64,000 nucleotides of DNA from Rostratula benghalensis (Eukaryota; Chordata; Aves; Charadriiformes; Rostratulidae), in assembly GCA_013399305.1 (NCBI GenBank), contig VXAI01000139.1, forward strand, positions 1,137,903 to 1,201,902, in the 5' to 3' direction. Positions 11,116 to 24,700 of the stretch are shown piece by piece; positions within the stretch are counted from its first letter, which is position 1; the number at the start of each line of letters is the position of its first letter. Below the pieces are notes generated by a model. It searched no databases. It was not told where the DNA came from and saw only the letters and a list, made by a program, of their open reading frames with translations. Both the position numbers and the translations under genes were made by a program.

Positions 11116-14100
11116 TCCACAGGGGGAGCAAGAGGGGACATACTGGTTTCCCCTCCTCTGCCCTCAAGGGTGCTGGAAGACCCGGTTCCCACTGGAGACT
11201 TTAGCCTTTTTATAGAGTGGTGCATTATGTGTGTTGGGTTGGATTGTGTGCATTTGATTTCCTCCAAAGAGAAGAAGAAATCCTTCTTTATCCTGTACTC
11301 CATTTTTATTCTTGCCTGGCCATCATCTCCTGCTGCTCACTTCTTTTGCCTTTTGCAATCTGTGGGTGGCCAGGCTGGGACAAACCCTGTAGTGCTTTCC
11401 CTTCTTTTCCCTCTCCTGTGTGCTCTTGTAAGAGCCCTATAGAGGGTGGATTGCTGTGTGATCCCAGTCACAACAGTGACTGGGAGCACTTGTTCAAGCC
11501 AGAGAAGAAGTAGAAGTAGTAATTTTTGTGAAGTTGCTAAGGGCTATGGAGTAATTGGAGTGACAGATGAGGACCTTGCTGTCCAAGTCCCAGTGGTGGA
11601 CTATGTGTGATGGCAAGCATTGAGGTGTCCTTCTGCCAGGTGGTACTGCCCTGGACAGAGCAGCCCGAGCAGCAGCAGGCAGGCCAGGCAGCATTCCCTG
11701 CTGGGGCAGCTCTCCTGGCTGTTTTTGAAGACCTGATTGTGGGAAAGTGGGGGTGGGAAACAGAACTGGCATCTGCCCCAGCTGCCAAGGGCAGTTTGAG
11801 GGCATCTGCCTTGAAAGGGCACAGAAACCCTTGTGCAGGGAGTCAGCAGTCACCAAGTCTTTCTGGAGGGCTTGGCTGGAGGAAGTGAGGTTAGCAGAAG
11901 GAGAAGTTTTCTACAGTATGCCTACCAAGTGGCAGCTTAAATTGGCTCAGGATGCTGGAAACCACTTTTTAGCCTGGGCACATCTCCATCTACATCCAAT
12001 CTGTGTAGCAACCCGCCATGCTAAAGAGCAGGGATCTGACTCTTGCTGGGCCTGTCTTGTAGAACCATATGTGAGCTGATGGCTCAACCTCACTGTGTAA
12101 GGTACTTGAAGAGAGAGAGGCAACACAGGGCCCACACCTTTAAAGATAAAGGAGGGTGTGTGGATGCCACTTCCTCAGCAACTGAAGTTGTTGCAGTGTC
12201 TGATCTATCTGTGCTTTAAGTGTCTCTTCAACAGCACTTCTCCTAAAGGTACAGTTGGGAACAACTTTTGCTCCATAGTAATTTTTCAGGGGAGATCTGA
12301 TTTGAGATCAGACTGTGATTTTTCTTGCTTAGTTCATATTCTATCAGAAAATTCTGATTTTTTCAGGTTTGATACTTTTGTTTCTCTCCATGAGATCTGA
12401 ACTCAGATGACAGGACAGTGTATTCATAATATATCCTTGGGGGGGGTGGGTGGTTCTGGTTTCATTTGCAATACCTAATTTTGATGCTCTTTGAACTCAG
12501 GTGCTTTGCAGGCAGAAACCCATGTAAAGTGAGGGCACATAGCACTTATGAAAATTGAGTACCTTGTCTTAAGACAGAAATTAAAGGGCTTGTAAGTTTG
12601 GATAACTTTTGGAAAATTTTTCCTCCCTCTTTAACCGCCTTCTGATTTTCAAGATTGGGGTGATTCTCCTATAGGAAGTAGCGGTGAATTTCATTAATAG
12701 GTAGTCATTTTTTGTACTCTTGCAATTCAGAATTACAGTCCATGTCGTTAAAACTCAGTGCACGTGTACTTGATGTTAAAAAATTTGGATAGCTCCGAGA
12801 TTGCTTATTTATTCCAGAGATGAATTGAACCGAACCAGTTTGCAGCCTGGTGTGTTTCAGCTCAAGGCTGCTAATGATGCATCCTAGAAACACAGAGCAT
12901 CAGCAAGTCCTTCGCACTTTGCTAATATTTTTCCTGCAGTAACATGAGAGCGATTACAGCTTGGAAGCATGGGAGCTGGAAGGCTGAAGGAGAGGAAAAA
13001 TCTGAAAAGGAAAACAGGATTTTGTGAAGTGAAGGCAGGGGGTGTATGTGGGTGGGTGAGGGAGCAAGCATCTGTAAATAGTTGGCACTGAGAGCTGCTT
13101 TTGAAGTATGTAGGAATTTGGAAGGAGAGAGGTAGAATGGCTGCAAATGTGTGTATATTTTATGGAAAGAGAAGAAGAGCAATATGCAGAAAAGCAGAGG
13201 AGCAAAAAAGCAGAGCTAGGCAAGAATCCATGGAAGGGGTGAGAGAAAGTGGAGCACAGACAGAGTGAAGTTTTGGAAAAAACAGCTTAATTCAAAGAGA
13301 TTTTCAGGAATGGGTACAAACTATAGTGCAGCTGATATAAAATTCACTGTCATGCTAGTGACTGCCAAGGAAAGGAAAATTGCTATTGTCACCTGCCTGC
13401 TGTCTGAGCTTGTCCTGCCTCCCCCTATTTTGTCTTTTGATTTGTAGTAATAAAAAATTGGCCTTCCTGAGAGTGGGTCACGAGCCTTGGCTGAGGGATT
13501 TAAGCTGAGTCTCTGAGCTCTGAGTGTACAGTAATGCTTGTGAGTCTTTGACTCTGTATTGGCAGGTTGATGTATTCTTAACTGTGTTGTTAGTGGCATC
13601 TCGGTGTTGCTGCCCGAGTTGTGCCTTTTGTGTGTAAACTCTGACTTGGAGAAACAAGTTCATTTCAGGCTCTTTGTGTTTCTCCCCTCCTCCTTTTCTC
13701 AGCTTTTACTTCTTTAAATGTAGACATCTCTTGACAGATCATCTCCATGGTAACTAACAGGACCGGGCTGCCTACAGAAATTGTAGTAATAAAGTGGTTG
13801 GGTTTTACACATGATGAAAAGATGATGAAGCACAATGATAGGTGATAAAGACACAGGTAATTGCTCTAGAATAATATTGCTGCCAAGAAGATGACTGAAC
13901 TCCCACACAGAAGATGAACAGATGGTGTATTTATTGAAATTCATAGGCTCTGAGAAGAAAAATGTAATTGATGGCTATGTAGGTTTTGTTTCAGTTTACT
14001 ATTTACTGAGCAGAGCTGGGAGAGCTGTGGGCCGGCAGATGGAGCCCGTATGCAGAGCCACTGTATTTTTTCACCGGAGAACTAGCTTTTAACTTGAGAT

Positions 14101-15196
14101 CAGAATTCCAACCAGAACCGTAGAAGCAGCAGAACTGCTAATTGCTTGGATGCATTTTGCTGGTTTAGATCTGTCACAAAGCCCTGTTTTATTTTAGAAA
14201 GTAAAGTTTATTTTAGTTACTTTCGTAAGAACACTGGTGGTAAGTTATACTAGCATACCAGGAACATTGAAGCAGAAAGTGGAAAAGTGAACACTTGCAA
14301 AACTTGTGCTTGGTACAGGTTTTCCTAGACCAGGTATGTGTTTGTGTTAGTAAATGGCAGCTACAGTTTGTTTGTGAACCTGGTTGCTGGAGAGACTCTT
14401 CTGGTACGGCAGTCTGTTGTGCAGAATCCAGGGGAAGGCAAAGGCAGGGTTTTTTCCTCTGGTTGCTCTCTCTGCTTTTTCAAGTATATGATAAAACCCC
14501 TCAAATTGATGTTGAGGCTCTTGTCAAAATGTTGTCTGCCTGTGTGGGGCAGTTTTATAGACCTGATTTGAATAAATACATTGCCACTTTGCAATGGAGT
14601 GCTGTGGTCCTAAATGTGGAGTGCTGTGGCATCCCCTGCCACAGGGGTTCCATTGTGCAGGTTCCCAAAAAGATTACCGCTGTGCTGCCAGAACATAAAT
14701 GTCCAGGCGAATCCTTGTCTGAAAGGCTTTCTCTGAGAGGTGCAAATAATGCTACTTATGACAAAGAATGCCAGCTCTGGGGCGTAAAGATTTTTTCTGA
14801 TGTGTAACAAATGCTAACTGTTGGGAGAAATCCTGTTGGGAGGAACTGATTGAGGTTAAGTGCTGGTGGCAGACTGCTGTCTTCCCTGGGGTATGTGTGG
14901 CTCCTCTGTTCTCAGCAGCTTTAGTGCCCCTGTTGTGCCTCTGCTAACTCCTGTAACTCCCACAGCACCACGATTTCTTGGTGGTAATGTCTGGGTGCTG
15001 TTAGTACATCATAGGACCCTCTTCTCCTGTACTGTCTGGTGCTACTTTAATGATTGCATAACTCATTTTCTCATCAAGCTCTGTAAGGAAACCACTTCCC
15101 ACTTGGGTTTACATCCAGCTGCACCTACTCACATATTGACTACATTTGTAGGACATGCATGCAAGGGGCTTTGAGACAGCATATAAATAAAAGAAG
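11116..15196. other. Gene-free stretch
   Basis: No gene is supported. The longest open frame (14295-14807, + strand, about 170 codons) is the only long one. It shows no family I know, and one such frame is expected by chance in a window this size (see rejected items). A G-run lies near 12440-12448. Confidence 0.5.
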
Positions 15197-15440
15197 AAAA
15201 AGGGAAAGGGAAAGGGAAAGGGAAAGGGAAAGGGAAAGGGAAAGGGAAAGGGAAAGGGAAAGGGAAAGGGAAAGGGAAAGGGAAAGGNGAAAGGGAAAGG
15301 GAAAGGGAAAGGGAAAGGGAAAGGGAAAGGGAAAGGGAAAGGGAAAGGGAAAGGGAAAGGGAAAGGGAAAGGGAAAGGGAAAGGGAAAAGGAAAGGGAAA
15401 GGGAAAAGGAAAGGGAAAGGGAGAGGGAAAGGGAAAGGGA
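15197..15440 (+). repeat. (GGGAAA)n hexanucleotide array
   Basis: About 244 bases of almost perfect GGGAAA repeats with a single N at 15288. There are a few interruptions near the 3' end, including a GGGAGA unit and 'aaaagg' variants around 15387-15425. The + strand is purely purine. It gives spurious Arg/Glu and Lys/Gly frames that are not genes. The lone N suggests that the true copy number is uncertain. Confidence 0.99.
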
Positions 15441-18400
15441 TCTGAGTGCTGAAAGAAGACTGCCCTTACTCGAGTGCATGAAGTGTGGTTGGAGTCACAT
15501 TAACCCATCTTGGTGACTGTCATTGTGGTGATTTGTTCCTCATGAGCCTCCTGATTTCTTTCTTTTCTTTCCCCCATTCCTACTCTGACCTTCACCACTA
15601 ATTGTGTGTTTCAGGCAAAGCTAGTCAAAAACAGTTTTCTTCAAAACTTATTTTCCTGCCAGCCAAGCTTGGCAACATCAAAGAAAACAGTAAATAAAAA
15701 GGTACTGTCGTTTTTCTGGGAGAAATTCTCATTTTCAAAGTTGGATGCTGAACTGAACCCAGTTTGGGGGTGACCTTTCCTACTGCTTTTTCCTTTTCTA
15801 GTTTACCTTCTTTCCCTTCTTCCTTCCATCTCTGTTCCCCTTCCTTACCTCTTTTTTCCTTCCTTGGCTGTGTGAAAACTGCCAGAAAGGCCAAGGGGAT
15901 CTAATCTGATGTGAATATTTCCTCTCCAAGTTGAATGGTTTTCATTCAGAGAAAAATTGGAGGTTTTTCAGTCTCCATCCCCGCAAAAGTAATGGCTATT
16001 CTTGGTCTGGTTTCTGCCTCAAATGGGCTAAGGCTTCTCTGGTTTCCTTGCCCATGAGGGCATAGCTGGGTCTTTGCTCTCTGCAATGATTCCCAGACCT
16101 CTCTATTGGGCAGCAAAGCCCGTCTGTGAAACTATCGGTGCCTCTTGAGTTAAACCACTGATGACATGCATGTGGCTGAGGCTGAAAGAAGGATGCTGTT
16201 TTGCCACTGCTGGGGTGACATTACCTGGCCAAGAGAGATACCGTGTGTGCTTATTCTTGTGGGAGAGGAGACTCCAGGCTGAAGGAGCCCAGGGACTGGT
16301 AGAGGATTCATTACCAGAGCAGTGACCTTTCTCTGTGCTGCCTGGCAGGAACTGAGAGCGCCATAGTAAAACGAGCATGAACAAAGACAGGGCTCCAGAT
16401 GAATCCCTTGCCCTAGTTTAGGGAAGATCTTGTATTATGTGATACCTGTGATGTTTTTGTACAGTTGAGTTGTAGGACCAGGGGACTGGTATTGACTGCT
16501 GTGTACATAGCACACCAGTTGGGCTGGTGTGGTGTTCTGTTAGTTGCCAGGTGATCAGCAGTGTGAACTAGTTTTCTGATACCATTTCTGCTGGGACTGC
16601 TGCTCCTGAGCTTAAAGCAAATGATCAGAAAGGTTTATTTGATAGGTAGGGCTACTGGAGCAGTTTACTTGTTTGATATACTGAATGAAAGCTACAAACT
16701 TAGCCATTAAGTTTTCATCTTACCATGATAATGATGCTCAATCCAGCTTGCAATTTTATGGGTTCAGATTATTTTTAAATTTAAAAATAATTTATAAAGT
16801 TAAACAAAAGAAGTGCAATCATCTGTGGTGCACTACCAGAAGAATGGTTGTGGTGTGTCAAAGCAAAGATCCCTGATGCTGGCTGGTAGCAAGTACCCGG
16901 AGAGAATGTTTAATAACAGAGTTTGGTTATGTGTTCCCAGCTTCTGACAATCAGCAGTTTGGGGACTCAGAAGTTTCAGCACAGTTTTTGTGTCTGATAG
17001 CCTGTGATGAACCCATACTCCATTTTTTGTTTTCTTTCTTGACCTATTTATGCTTCCAGCTTCTGCAACATCCTGCAGCATTGAGTTTCATAGTCTCATG
17101 TTGCATTAAATGTTACTTATGTGATTGTGTTTTGTACCTGATACCTACTCATTTTGTTGCATTTCTAGTTGTTTTCTAGGAAGGAGTAGTTACAATTAAT
17201 TCCTTATCCACCACCTCCATACCATTTACCTTTTTATTACCCTTCCATTCCTGCCCTGATCCCATAATTACCTCTTTCTCCATCTGAAAAAGTCAACTTT
17301 TTTCTTTAGTAGAAGCTATCTCGGGCTCCTTGTTATCCAGGACTGTTATCAGGACTTCTGTTCTGTAGTGAAGAAAGGGGTATGGTATGGATTTGTAGTG
17401 AAAATAACTGTTTTTGTGGTCTTATTCCCTACTTATCATAGTATTTCTCTATTTGCCCTCTAACTGAATACTGAGCTATTTCCAAAGAACTATATGAACA
17501 GTCACCAAGATCCCCTTTCTCAGTGAAAATACCCAAATTATGTCCTTAAGCTTCTCTGCAGGTACCACTAAGGCAAAATTTGGCTTTTCTTCTCTAGGCC
17601 TGTCATCATGAGTTTTCCTTTTAGACCTTCATCATCTCTGACCCCACCAGCTCTCAGGAAGGCGCCCTATTTTTGCAAAACTTGAAACAGACCTGTAATT
17701 AAATTTTTATGCTGTTAAGAAGTTGCTTACCACGGTTGTTTTTTGGTCTGCTCTCCTGTAATTCCTCATTTAACTTGCCAGTAGTTCACAATTTTTCTTC
17801 TGTTCTTCCTCTGAACATGATATTCACATTCTGAAGGATATTCTTTTCCCTCTTTTTGTCTTCATTGCCAGTAATTATCTTAATCTGCCGTCCCAAAACA
17901 AAAAATTGATTTTTTTTTTGGTTGTCCTTTTAAAGTATTTTCAATTGATAAGTATCCTGTACGTGGTCTTCTGGAAGTACTTCCACTGTTTTGCCTATTT
18001 CTTTTCACTGCTACACTGATTTTTATGTAGTTCTCCTTTTCTTTTTCAAATCAAAGCTTATTGCTTAGATTTCTGTGGGCTTTTTTTCTTCTATAGGGTG
18101 TTGAAGAATAGCCATTCTTGCATGTTGCTGGGGACTAGCTGCTTTTTTATTACAGGTTTTTTAGCTAGTTATTTATAATGTGTTTTCATCACCCTGTCAA
18201 GATAGTTTCCCAGTCTGTTTGGAGTAACTGTAGTTTCAAATCATTCCTGTTTTCTGTCTGCAGACCCAGTCTCCTGTAGCCCTGTGGATGGTGTCACAAT
18301 CTGGTTGGTTTTAAACTGATCTTAATCTGTGCTTTTTTAAGACATTGCAGCATTTCTTCTCTGGTTTTATTTGCTCGGATGTTCTGCTTCTGGTATTCAG

Positions 18401-18614
18401 TGACTCACAGCTTCCCACTGGCTTTTGTCCTCTCTTGAGCCTTATCCTGCTGTGTGCCCCTTATGTGAGTACCTCCTCTCCCGGTCCTTGGCAGGTGTGA
18501 TGTCCTGGGGACATCTCTGTGCTTCTTGGCACAGCCCTTTTTGTCTCTGAAGATGGGATATTGTCTGATTAAATTTTATTTATTTTATGTCTTTTGGTGT
18601 AGGAAATGCCCCTG
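15441..18614. other. Gene-free stretch
   Basis: No gene seen. The segment from about 17200 to 18580 is T-rich on the + strand, with many pyrimidine runs and no clear element. A perfect AT palindrome at 16768-16791 is listed separately. Confidence 0.6.
16768..16791. repeat. 24-bp perfect AT palindrome
   Basis: A 24-base stretch of A and T that equals its own reverse complement, centred on 'aaattt' with 'attattttt' as left arm. It could extrude as a small cruciform but may simply be chance in AT-rich DNA. No transcript context is visible. Confidence 0.9.
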
Positions 18615-19030
18615 TGCTGCAGTGTAAACATAGACTTTTAAGTATTGTGTGAAGTTTTGGTTCCCTCCTATCCCAAAAGGATATAGCAGAACTAGAAGAG
18701 GTACCACAGAGGGGACAGTGTGTGTTAGGTCCAACAGAGTGGACGTTTCTGGTACAGGGCATGACTGATAGACAAAGATTCATCAACTGGGAAAAGAGAT
18801 TAACTTTTGGGGAACATGAGATATACAGGCTTATGTGAGTAGAAACTGAGAGGTGGGCAGGGAGTGTTCATTCACTGTGGCATAAGGCCCAAGGGGTATC
18901 AAAGTGAGCTGCCTTCAGGAGGAACAGAAGCGGCTGGACCTACATGCAGAGGAAGGTAGATCTGCAGAGATCTCTGCTGAAAGGGGTGTTGGGTGCAAAA
19001 AGTTTGCCTGGGTTCAGTGCAAGAGTGTTT
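18615..19030 (+). repeat. Old, diverged CR1/L3-type LINE 3' portion
   Basis: A degraded sense-strand copy. It contains 'aaggatatagcagaactaga' followed by 'agaggtaccacagagg', which matches the 'gatatagcagaactagaaaaggtgc' block of old CR1/L3 LINEs. It continues with 'actgggaaaagagattaac' and 'gaacatgagatatacaggc'. Divergence is much higher than in the other copies. The 3' boundary is uncertain; similarity fades after about 18860. Confidence 0.65.
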
Positions 19031-21656
19031 AAGAACCTGAAAAAAAACAAGGCTCAAAAAAATCCTTAGAAATTAATGCGGGTGGAGGTGGGAAGGCTAC
19101 ACAGGAGAAGGCCCACGTGGATGTCCAGCACTTGCTCTTTACTCAGCATCCACTTATGGCTGTGGCTGGGAGACCAGGTTGCCAGGGGGAGAGAGGTCCT
19201 TGCAAGGAAGAAAGGCTGCTGGTACATTCTCATCCTGCGCTGAAGCTTTTGCCATAGCTTTTGATTTCCATCTCTGGTCTCCACCAAACCTTCATCTAAT
19301 TGAGTAGATTGACCCTGGTTCTTATACAACAAGCAATTAATCAAAGACTAATCAGCTCTCTCAATGGCTGGCACCCTGCAGAAAGTCTGGGAGTCACTTA
19401 TGTGCTACCTCTGCAAACCAGTTTTGTGCTCTGAGATTTATAACCAGGTAAATCTATTGAATTCTGTGGATTTACTGTAAACTTTAATTCTTTTAAGCTC
19501 TGAAATGTAATTAAAGTCACTTTACTTAGCTACCTTTAATGGGAATTTAAAAAGTAAGTTCTGTAGATGCTTTAACTAATTACAATGAGTAGTTTTGCCA
19601 CACTATTAAAATTTAGCTGAAATCTGTAATCTCTCCCTGCAGTTAAATTACTTGAAAACTGGCTGACCAAGCAACAGATTCTAAACTTGTACTTCAGGGT
19701 TTAAAACTAGTTTCATTCAAAGGTCCTAATTTTAATCTAAATCACTCCCTAATTAATGTTTGACAGTGCTGAAATCTAGGGCTTGACTTCTGAGCTAATG
19801 TTCTCATTTATGAAGCTGCAGTAGTTAATACTAACTTGGTGATGTTAACTGCCATTTATTAGGAGTTTTACATTGAAAATGCACTATGAAATAAGAGAAA
19901 ATTAAACAAAGCAGAATAAATGTTAACAAACACTTAGTCATTTGGCACAGCCAAGCTCATTTATAGCTTTATATATAGTGTAGTCTGTGCCAGGGCTGAA
20001 GCGAAGGGCAGCGAAGGGATCTGGCTGGAGTCTGTGGCACTGAACCGAGGGGAACAAGTCACTGCTGATATCCTCATCTAGAATGACATGAGGGGTGATT
20101 TATACTTTTTATCCTCTTCTGCCCTGGCTAGGCCTTTGTACAAGCTCACAGGTCCTCTGAGTCCTCTTCTAGCTTCATTTTTTCTGCAGGAAGGGGGTAA
20201 AGTGGACTGTACTTTGCTTGTTTTGTTGATGCTGAGTTTTGCTATGATGCTACAGAAAAGCATATCTATTCCCTTTCAGGTAACAAATGTTCAAATCTCT
20301 GACTGACTAGCATTAATACACTTAAATTAAATAATTTAATTAAATAACCTAAATCGCCATGTGCAATTATGTAGGCAGTCTTTTAATGTACCACAACCTT
20401 CTTTTAGTTCATCTTCTCACCACCCTGAACCCTGGAGTTCCTCCACTGACTTTTTCCACAATTGATTGACAAGCGGAGCCCTGACACACTCATCTCTGCT
20501 GTGTTTACGGTCCTTGGTGCCTGTATTGTAGAAGCTGCCTGCTTTGCTTGGCTTTTTCTTAATGACTTTTGTGTCCTTTCTGTCACTTCTATGACCTAAA
20601 GTACTGTGCCATCACTGAAAGCACAAACTTTTTATGCCCTTTCAAATCCTATGTTGGACCAGTCTTGCAACTCTGACTTTACTGATGGCAAATTGCCCCT
20701 GGTATATTTTGCCTGCACTGTTAATCTTGTGGCTATGTTTTCACTGTGATTTTCTTTTCATTGCTGGTAGATAACAGCATTGCATTCAAAGTGAAGTTGC
20801 AGAGACTCTGGAAGCATAGTTGATATGTTGGAAGTGCAGATTCCCTACATGTCCTGGGGCACGGGCATTCCCCAATGCATTTGATTTTCCCTTCAGAGTT
20901 ATTAAAATTTTGAGGGCCATTGTTTTGATGTCCATTATTAAAGTATTCATTTCCTCCCTACTTCGTATCTACATTCAGACAAATCTTTGTTTCAGAGCAC
21001 AGCTGGAGCTGGGCTGGATTGACATTCCTCCTTTCCCCTGCTTGTGGTGGTGCAGTCCAGGCAGATCCCTGGATGGCATTCACATGTGCTGAGCACTGAC
21101 AGATGAAATTGCTTATGTGTGTCAAGTACTATGAAGGTTTTGTGATAAAATTCCTGGTGTTTTGGGCTCCTTATTGGCTGCCTGCAGTTTGCTCCTGCAT
21201 CTGCAGATGGTTTTACTGGGTATCACATTCAGTTGGTCCTCCTTCCTTCCACTGCTGATCAGTGTTGTTGGGATTAGATTGTAGTGTTTGTACATGCTAA
21301 GTGTCTGAATTAGCTAAAGCTGCTCTGGAGACATCTTCCTTTTACTTGGCAGTGTGCTCAATCACTGCATGAGTTGCTGTGCTTGTTTTGTGTTTTTTTT
21401 AAATTCCTGGGATATTTGTTTCTCTCCCTCATCCCCATCAGCCCAGGCAGCCAGATGCCCTCTTCAGTTGCCCAATCCATGGGGAATCTTGTGTGGCAAG
21501 ACTCTTGGAAGTCAAGGGGTTTGTTGACTGGTCAGTGAGTACTGCTTTTTCGCCCATCTTGAGGTCTTTCTATGTAGCTTTTATTTTGAAGATGCTAGTC
21601 TGGACTACTCTTCAGGGACCTGCCAGGCAGCAGCATTTATAAACAAGATCATCAGA

Positions 21657-21661
<5 letters not shown>
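19031..21661. other. Gene-free stretch, AT-rich block
   Basis: No gene. The segment from about 19440 to 19960 is very AT-rich and carries repeated TTAAT/TAATTA-like homeodomain-type cores (for example 'ctaattacaatgag'). It is a candidate conserved regulatory element, without proof. A short AT inverted-repeat-like patch sits at 20320-20346. Confidence 0.5.
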
Positions 21662-21701
<40 letters not shown>

Positions 21702-21718
21702 NGTGTGTGTGTGTGTGT
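21662..21718 (+). repeat. T40 homopolymer, one N, then (GT)8
   Basis: Forty T bases (21662-21701), one undetermined base (21702) and eight GT units (21703-21718). The N at the junction suggests the homopolymer length was not resolved. I found no element body on either side to which this could be a poly(A) tail. Confidence 0.98.
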
Positions 21719-24700
21719 AGGGAGAGTGGTAATAGTTGCATTAGGAACACCTGCAGAAAATTGCCTCAGGGAGCAGTTTACCTTCAAGAGGCAAGATACT
21801 GCTGATAGCTGATTAGAGCCAAGTCACAAATTGCTGCAGGCAATGGGGTCAGAAGCCCTTTTGGTTGTGAGCAGCCAGGTCTGCACACCCCCTACTCTCT
21901 GCCTTCTCCCAGTTCTCTGTCCGTCTTTCCCATGCTCTCTCACGTTTTAAGCATTGGGAGTAGCTCAGGTCAGATGTGTGATTTTATTTTACAGCCTTTT
22001 CATACTGTTTTTGAGGAGCGCTAGATATTCTAGAGTGAAAACACAATTTGTACTAATTAATAAATTGCTGGGAAGAGCTCCAGTTTCACTGCAGAGAGAT
22101 CTTTTGCAGGCAGAGACAGTCAGGATGGATTTGCCCTGAATGCAGGGGAAAAAGAACTCTTCTACTAGGAATCAAATCTATGTCCAAAATGCACATTCAA
22201 AGCAACCAGTTGTGTGGATAGTGAAAACAGGGTGTGATCTCACAGTGAGTATCACAGAGCCTTCCCTAAAATATACATCAAGGTTGTTTTTTTTAAGAAA
22301 CAGGAGTTGAAGCACATTCTCTAAGCTTTCTTTATTTGTTTTTTTTTTTTTCCTTCAGTGAAGTGTGACTTTGCAAGACACAGTCTCCAAGCTGAAATCT
22401 GCAGGTTGTCATGGGTGTGTAGTAGATACATGACCAGGTATGCATTAGGATCGGGGCTGCTCTTACACCTTTTGTTGTAAGAACAGTTTTTACCTCTGTA
22501 TATACAAACCCCATCAGAATGACTACCTTGCTCTTCCAGCCTGGAACCTCACAGGGCCTGGCCAGACCGTGGCCAGAACTATTCAGCAAAGTAATGACTG
22601 GCTGGGGCCTGGCAAGTGCAAAGGGTAGGCTGCCTCCTGGAGAGGATGCACCTTATTTTAGATTGAATGCCCACTGTGATCCTTACTTTACTTTTTCACT
22701 GCACATCTGTGGGAATCTAGGATGGAAAAGGTACATTTCTAAAGTAGATCCAAAATATTTATGACCAGAGTGTGAATTTTAGCCATATAATAAATTATAT
22801 CTCTGTACAGGAGAGAAAAAATCACTTATAATTTCATTATAAATGAATGGTATTTTTAAAGGTAAATTTATCATAGTGATAATTGCTTGAATAAAGACCC
22901 AGAACTCATAAGGTGAGAGCAGAAGGAAAGCTACAGGTGAGGTGGTACTTTTTAAACAAGCTCTTTCAGACACAGATAGGCTGCTTTATCTTGTTACTCT
23001 GGTAACCTTTGGTAACACCTTTGGTGTCTGTCACATGTTTACCAACTAGCAGCCTTCTTTCTTCCTTGGGACATTAAATCAACAAGTACATGTAGAGAAA
23101 AGAGCAAGAGTGCAAGCGCTACTCCTGTTCTTGAAACTCTGGATTGTGCTTCTCTTCAGCTTTGCCCTAGCTTGTGTGAACATTGCAGATCCTGAGGAGT
23201 TAGCAACTTGTCCCAGGAAGAAAGCTTTGAAATGTGTTATTTGTGAGAAAAGTGTTCTTGGGAAATGTCTTTGCTGGTTTGACTTGTGCTGCTTTATATA
23301 GGTGTGAGTAGGTAAGTCTCGTGTTTTGAATGATACCTGGCTATTTCTTGGTGAGGTGGTTTCTTTCCTAGTTTGTTATTTTGGTGACAGTTACAACTTG
23401 AAAAGCAAATTCCATGTTACTAACACTTGCTACTTTGGATTTGCATGCTTGTTTGGTTTTCTTGAAGTACAAAGGTCTTGGAAATTGCAAGTAAAGAAGC
23501 AGAAGTTAGTCTTTTCTTCTGTTTTCTGTTCTGACATTGTGCTGTTTACTGCTCTTGTTTCAGATTTGACTGCAGAGCAGTAGTAAGACCATAATTCTAT
23601 ATCCATAATGAGTAAAACAACTGTGTAGTATTCGCATTCCTGTTAAGCAGAGGGCACATCTGATCATTGTGCAAGGGAAGCCATGGATAATTGCAGGTAT
23701 GTGTGACTGAGGTAGGCTTAAAAAAGGACCTAAATGTAGCAGGATGGCCGTGGAAGAAAACAGCTGAAGAGATTGAAATAAAGTAGTAAGTAGACTACAT
23801 AGGTTGGCTCCGTGTGTCTGAGAACATCCAAGGAGCATGCTGCACTTTATTCTTGCAGTCCTTGATGTCAAGTGTTTTGCAGAATGGGTGTGTGGATGTC
23901 TGCTCACATGGCCTGCACTGGAGCATCAGAACTGCAGAAGCCATTGAAATATGTGGAATCTATTTTAGTTTGTCCCCACTGCATTTGTTTGGCTAGGAGT
24001 CATCTCTGTCAGCCTTCCCCTTCTCACTCTTCTGGCTCTGAAGTGGCATGGCTCTCCACTCTCACTTCTCCCTGAGAATGGTCCTACGTCACAACTTTTG
24101 CTTCAAAGAAACTCCAGCAGAGGCTTTGAAATTTGTTAACACAAATGAATCCTCTGAGGCAGTGTTGTAGCCACTTTAATCTGGAAGGGGGGCCTTCTCC
24201 TACCTTTTGTAGCGCTGGGATCCTGCCCTGCATGTTGGTTTTACAAAGGAGTTCCAGAGGGTGTCTTACATCATAAACATTTGTTTTCTCCAAGATGATT
24301 TCTGCTCCCTGTTAGATCTGTGACAATTCTGCTATTGATTTTCCTGCTTTTGGTTTTGCATGCCTTGTAGAGGCAGGTATTTTGGGCATAAACCCCAGGG
24401 TCCATCTTTGTTCAGTTTGGCTAAACTGAGATTAAGCAAGACTCAAGAGCACCTGGTATAGAAAAAAAGTGAGATATGGGAAAGAATAAGGTGGGTAAAC
24501 ACACGAAGGGAGCCAGCGTTTCTCCTGGCTGTAAACCAGCTCTGGTTCACTCTTCTTTATGCCTGTGGGACTTCATTGCATTTTTGTTATTACAGAGCCC
24601 TTGTATAAACTGAGCAGTAACTTTTGTTCATACCCTTCTCCATGCAGCCCTAGTAACAAGTAAACTGGTTAGTTTTACTAACATGAATAGAGAAATGTTC

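Noticed and set aside
14295..14807. Longest + strand frame outside the exon and repeats (about 170 codons)
   Set aside because: No recognisable domain, Cys/Trp-rich low-quality composition, no matched splice pair. About one frame this long is expected by chance in a 64-kb window.
15129..15479. Ser/Leu, Pro/Phe, Arg/Glu and Lys/Gly repeat proteins on both strands
   Set aside because: They are translations of the GGGAAA array, interrupted by an N; not genes.
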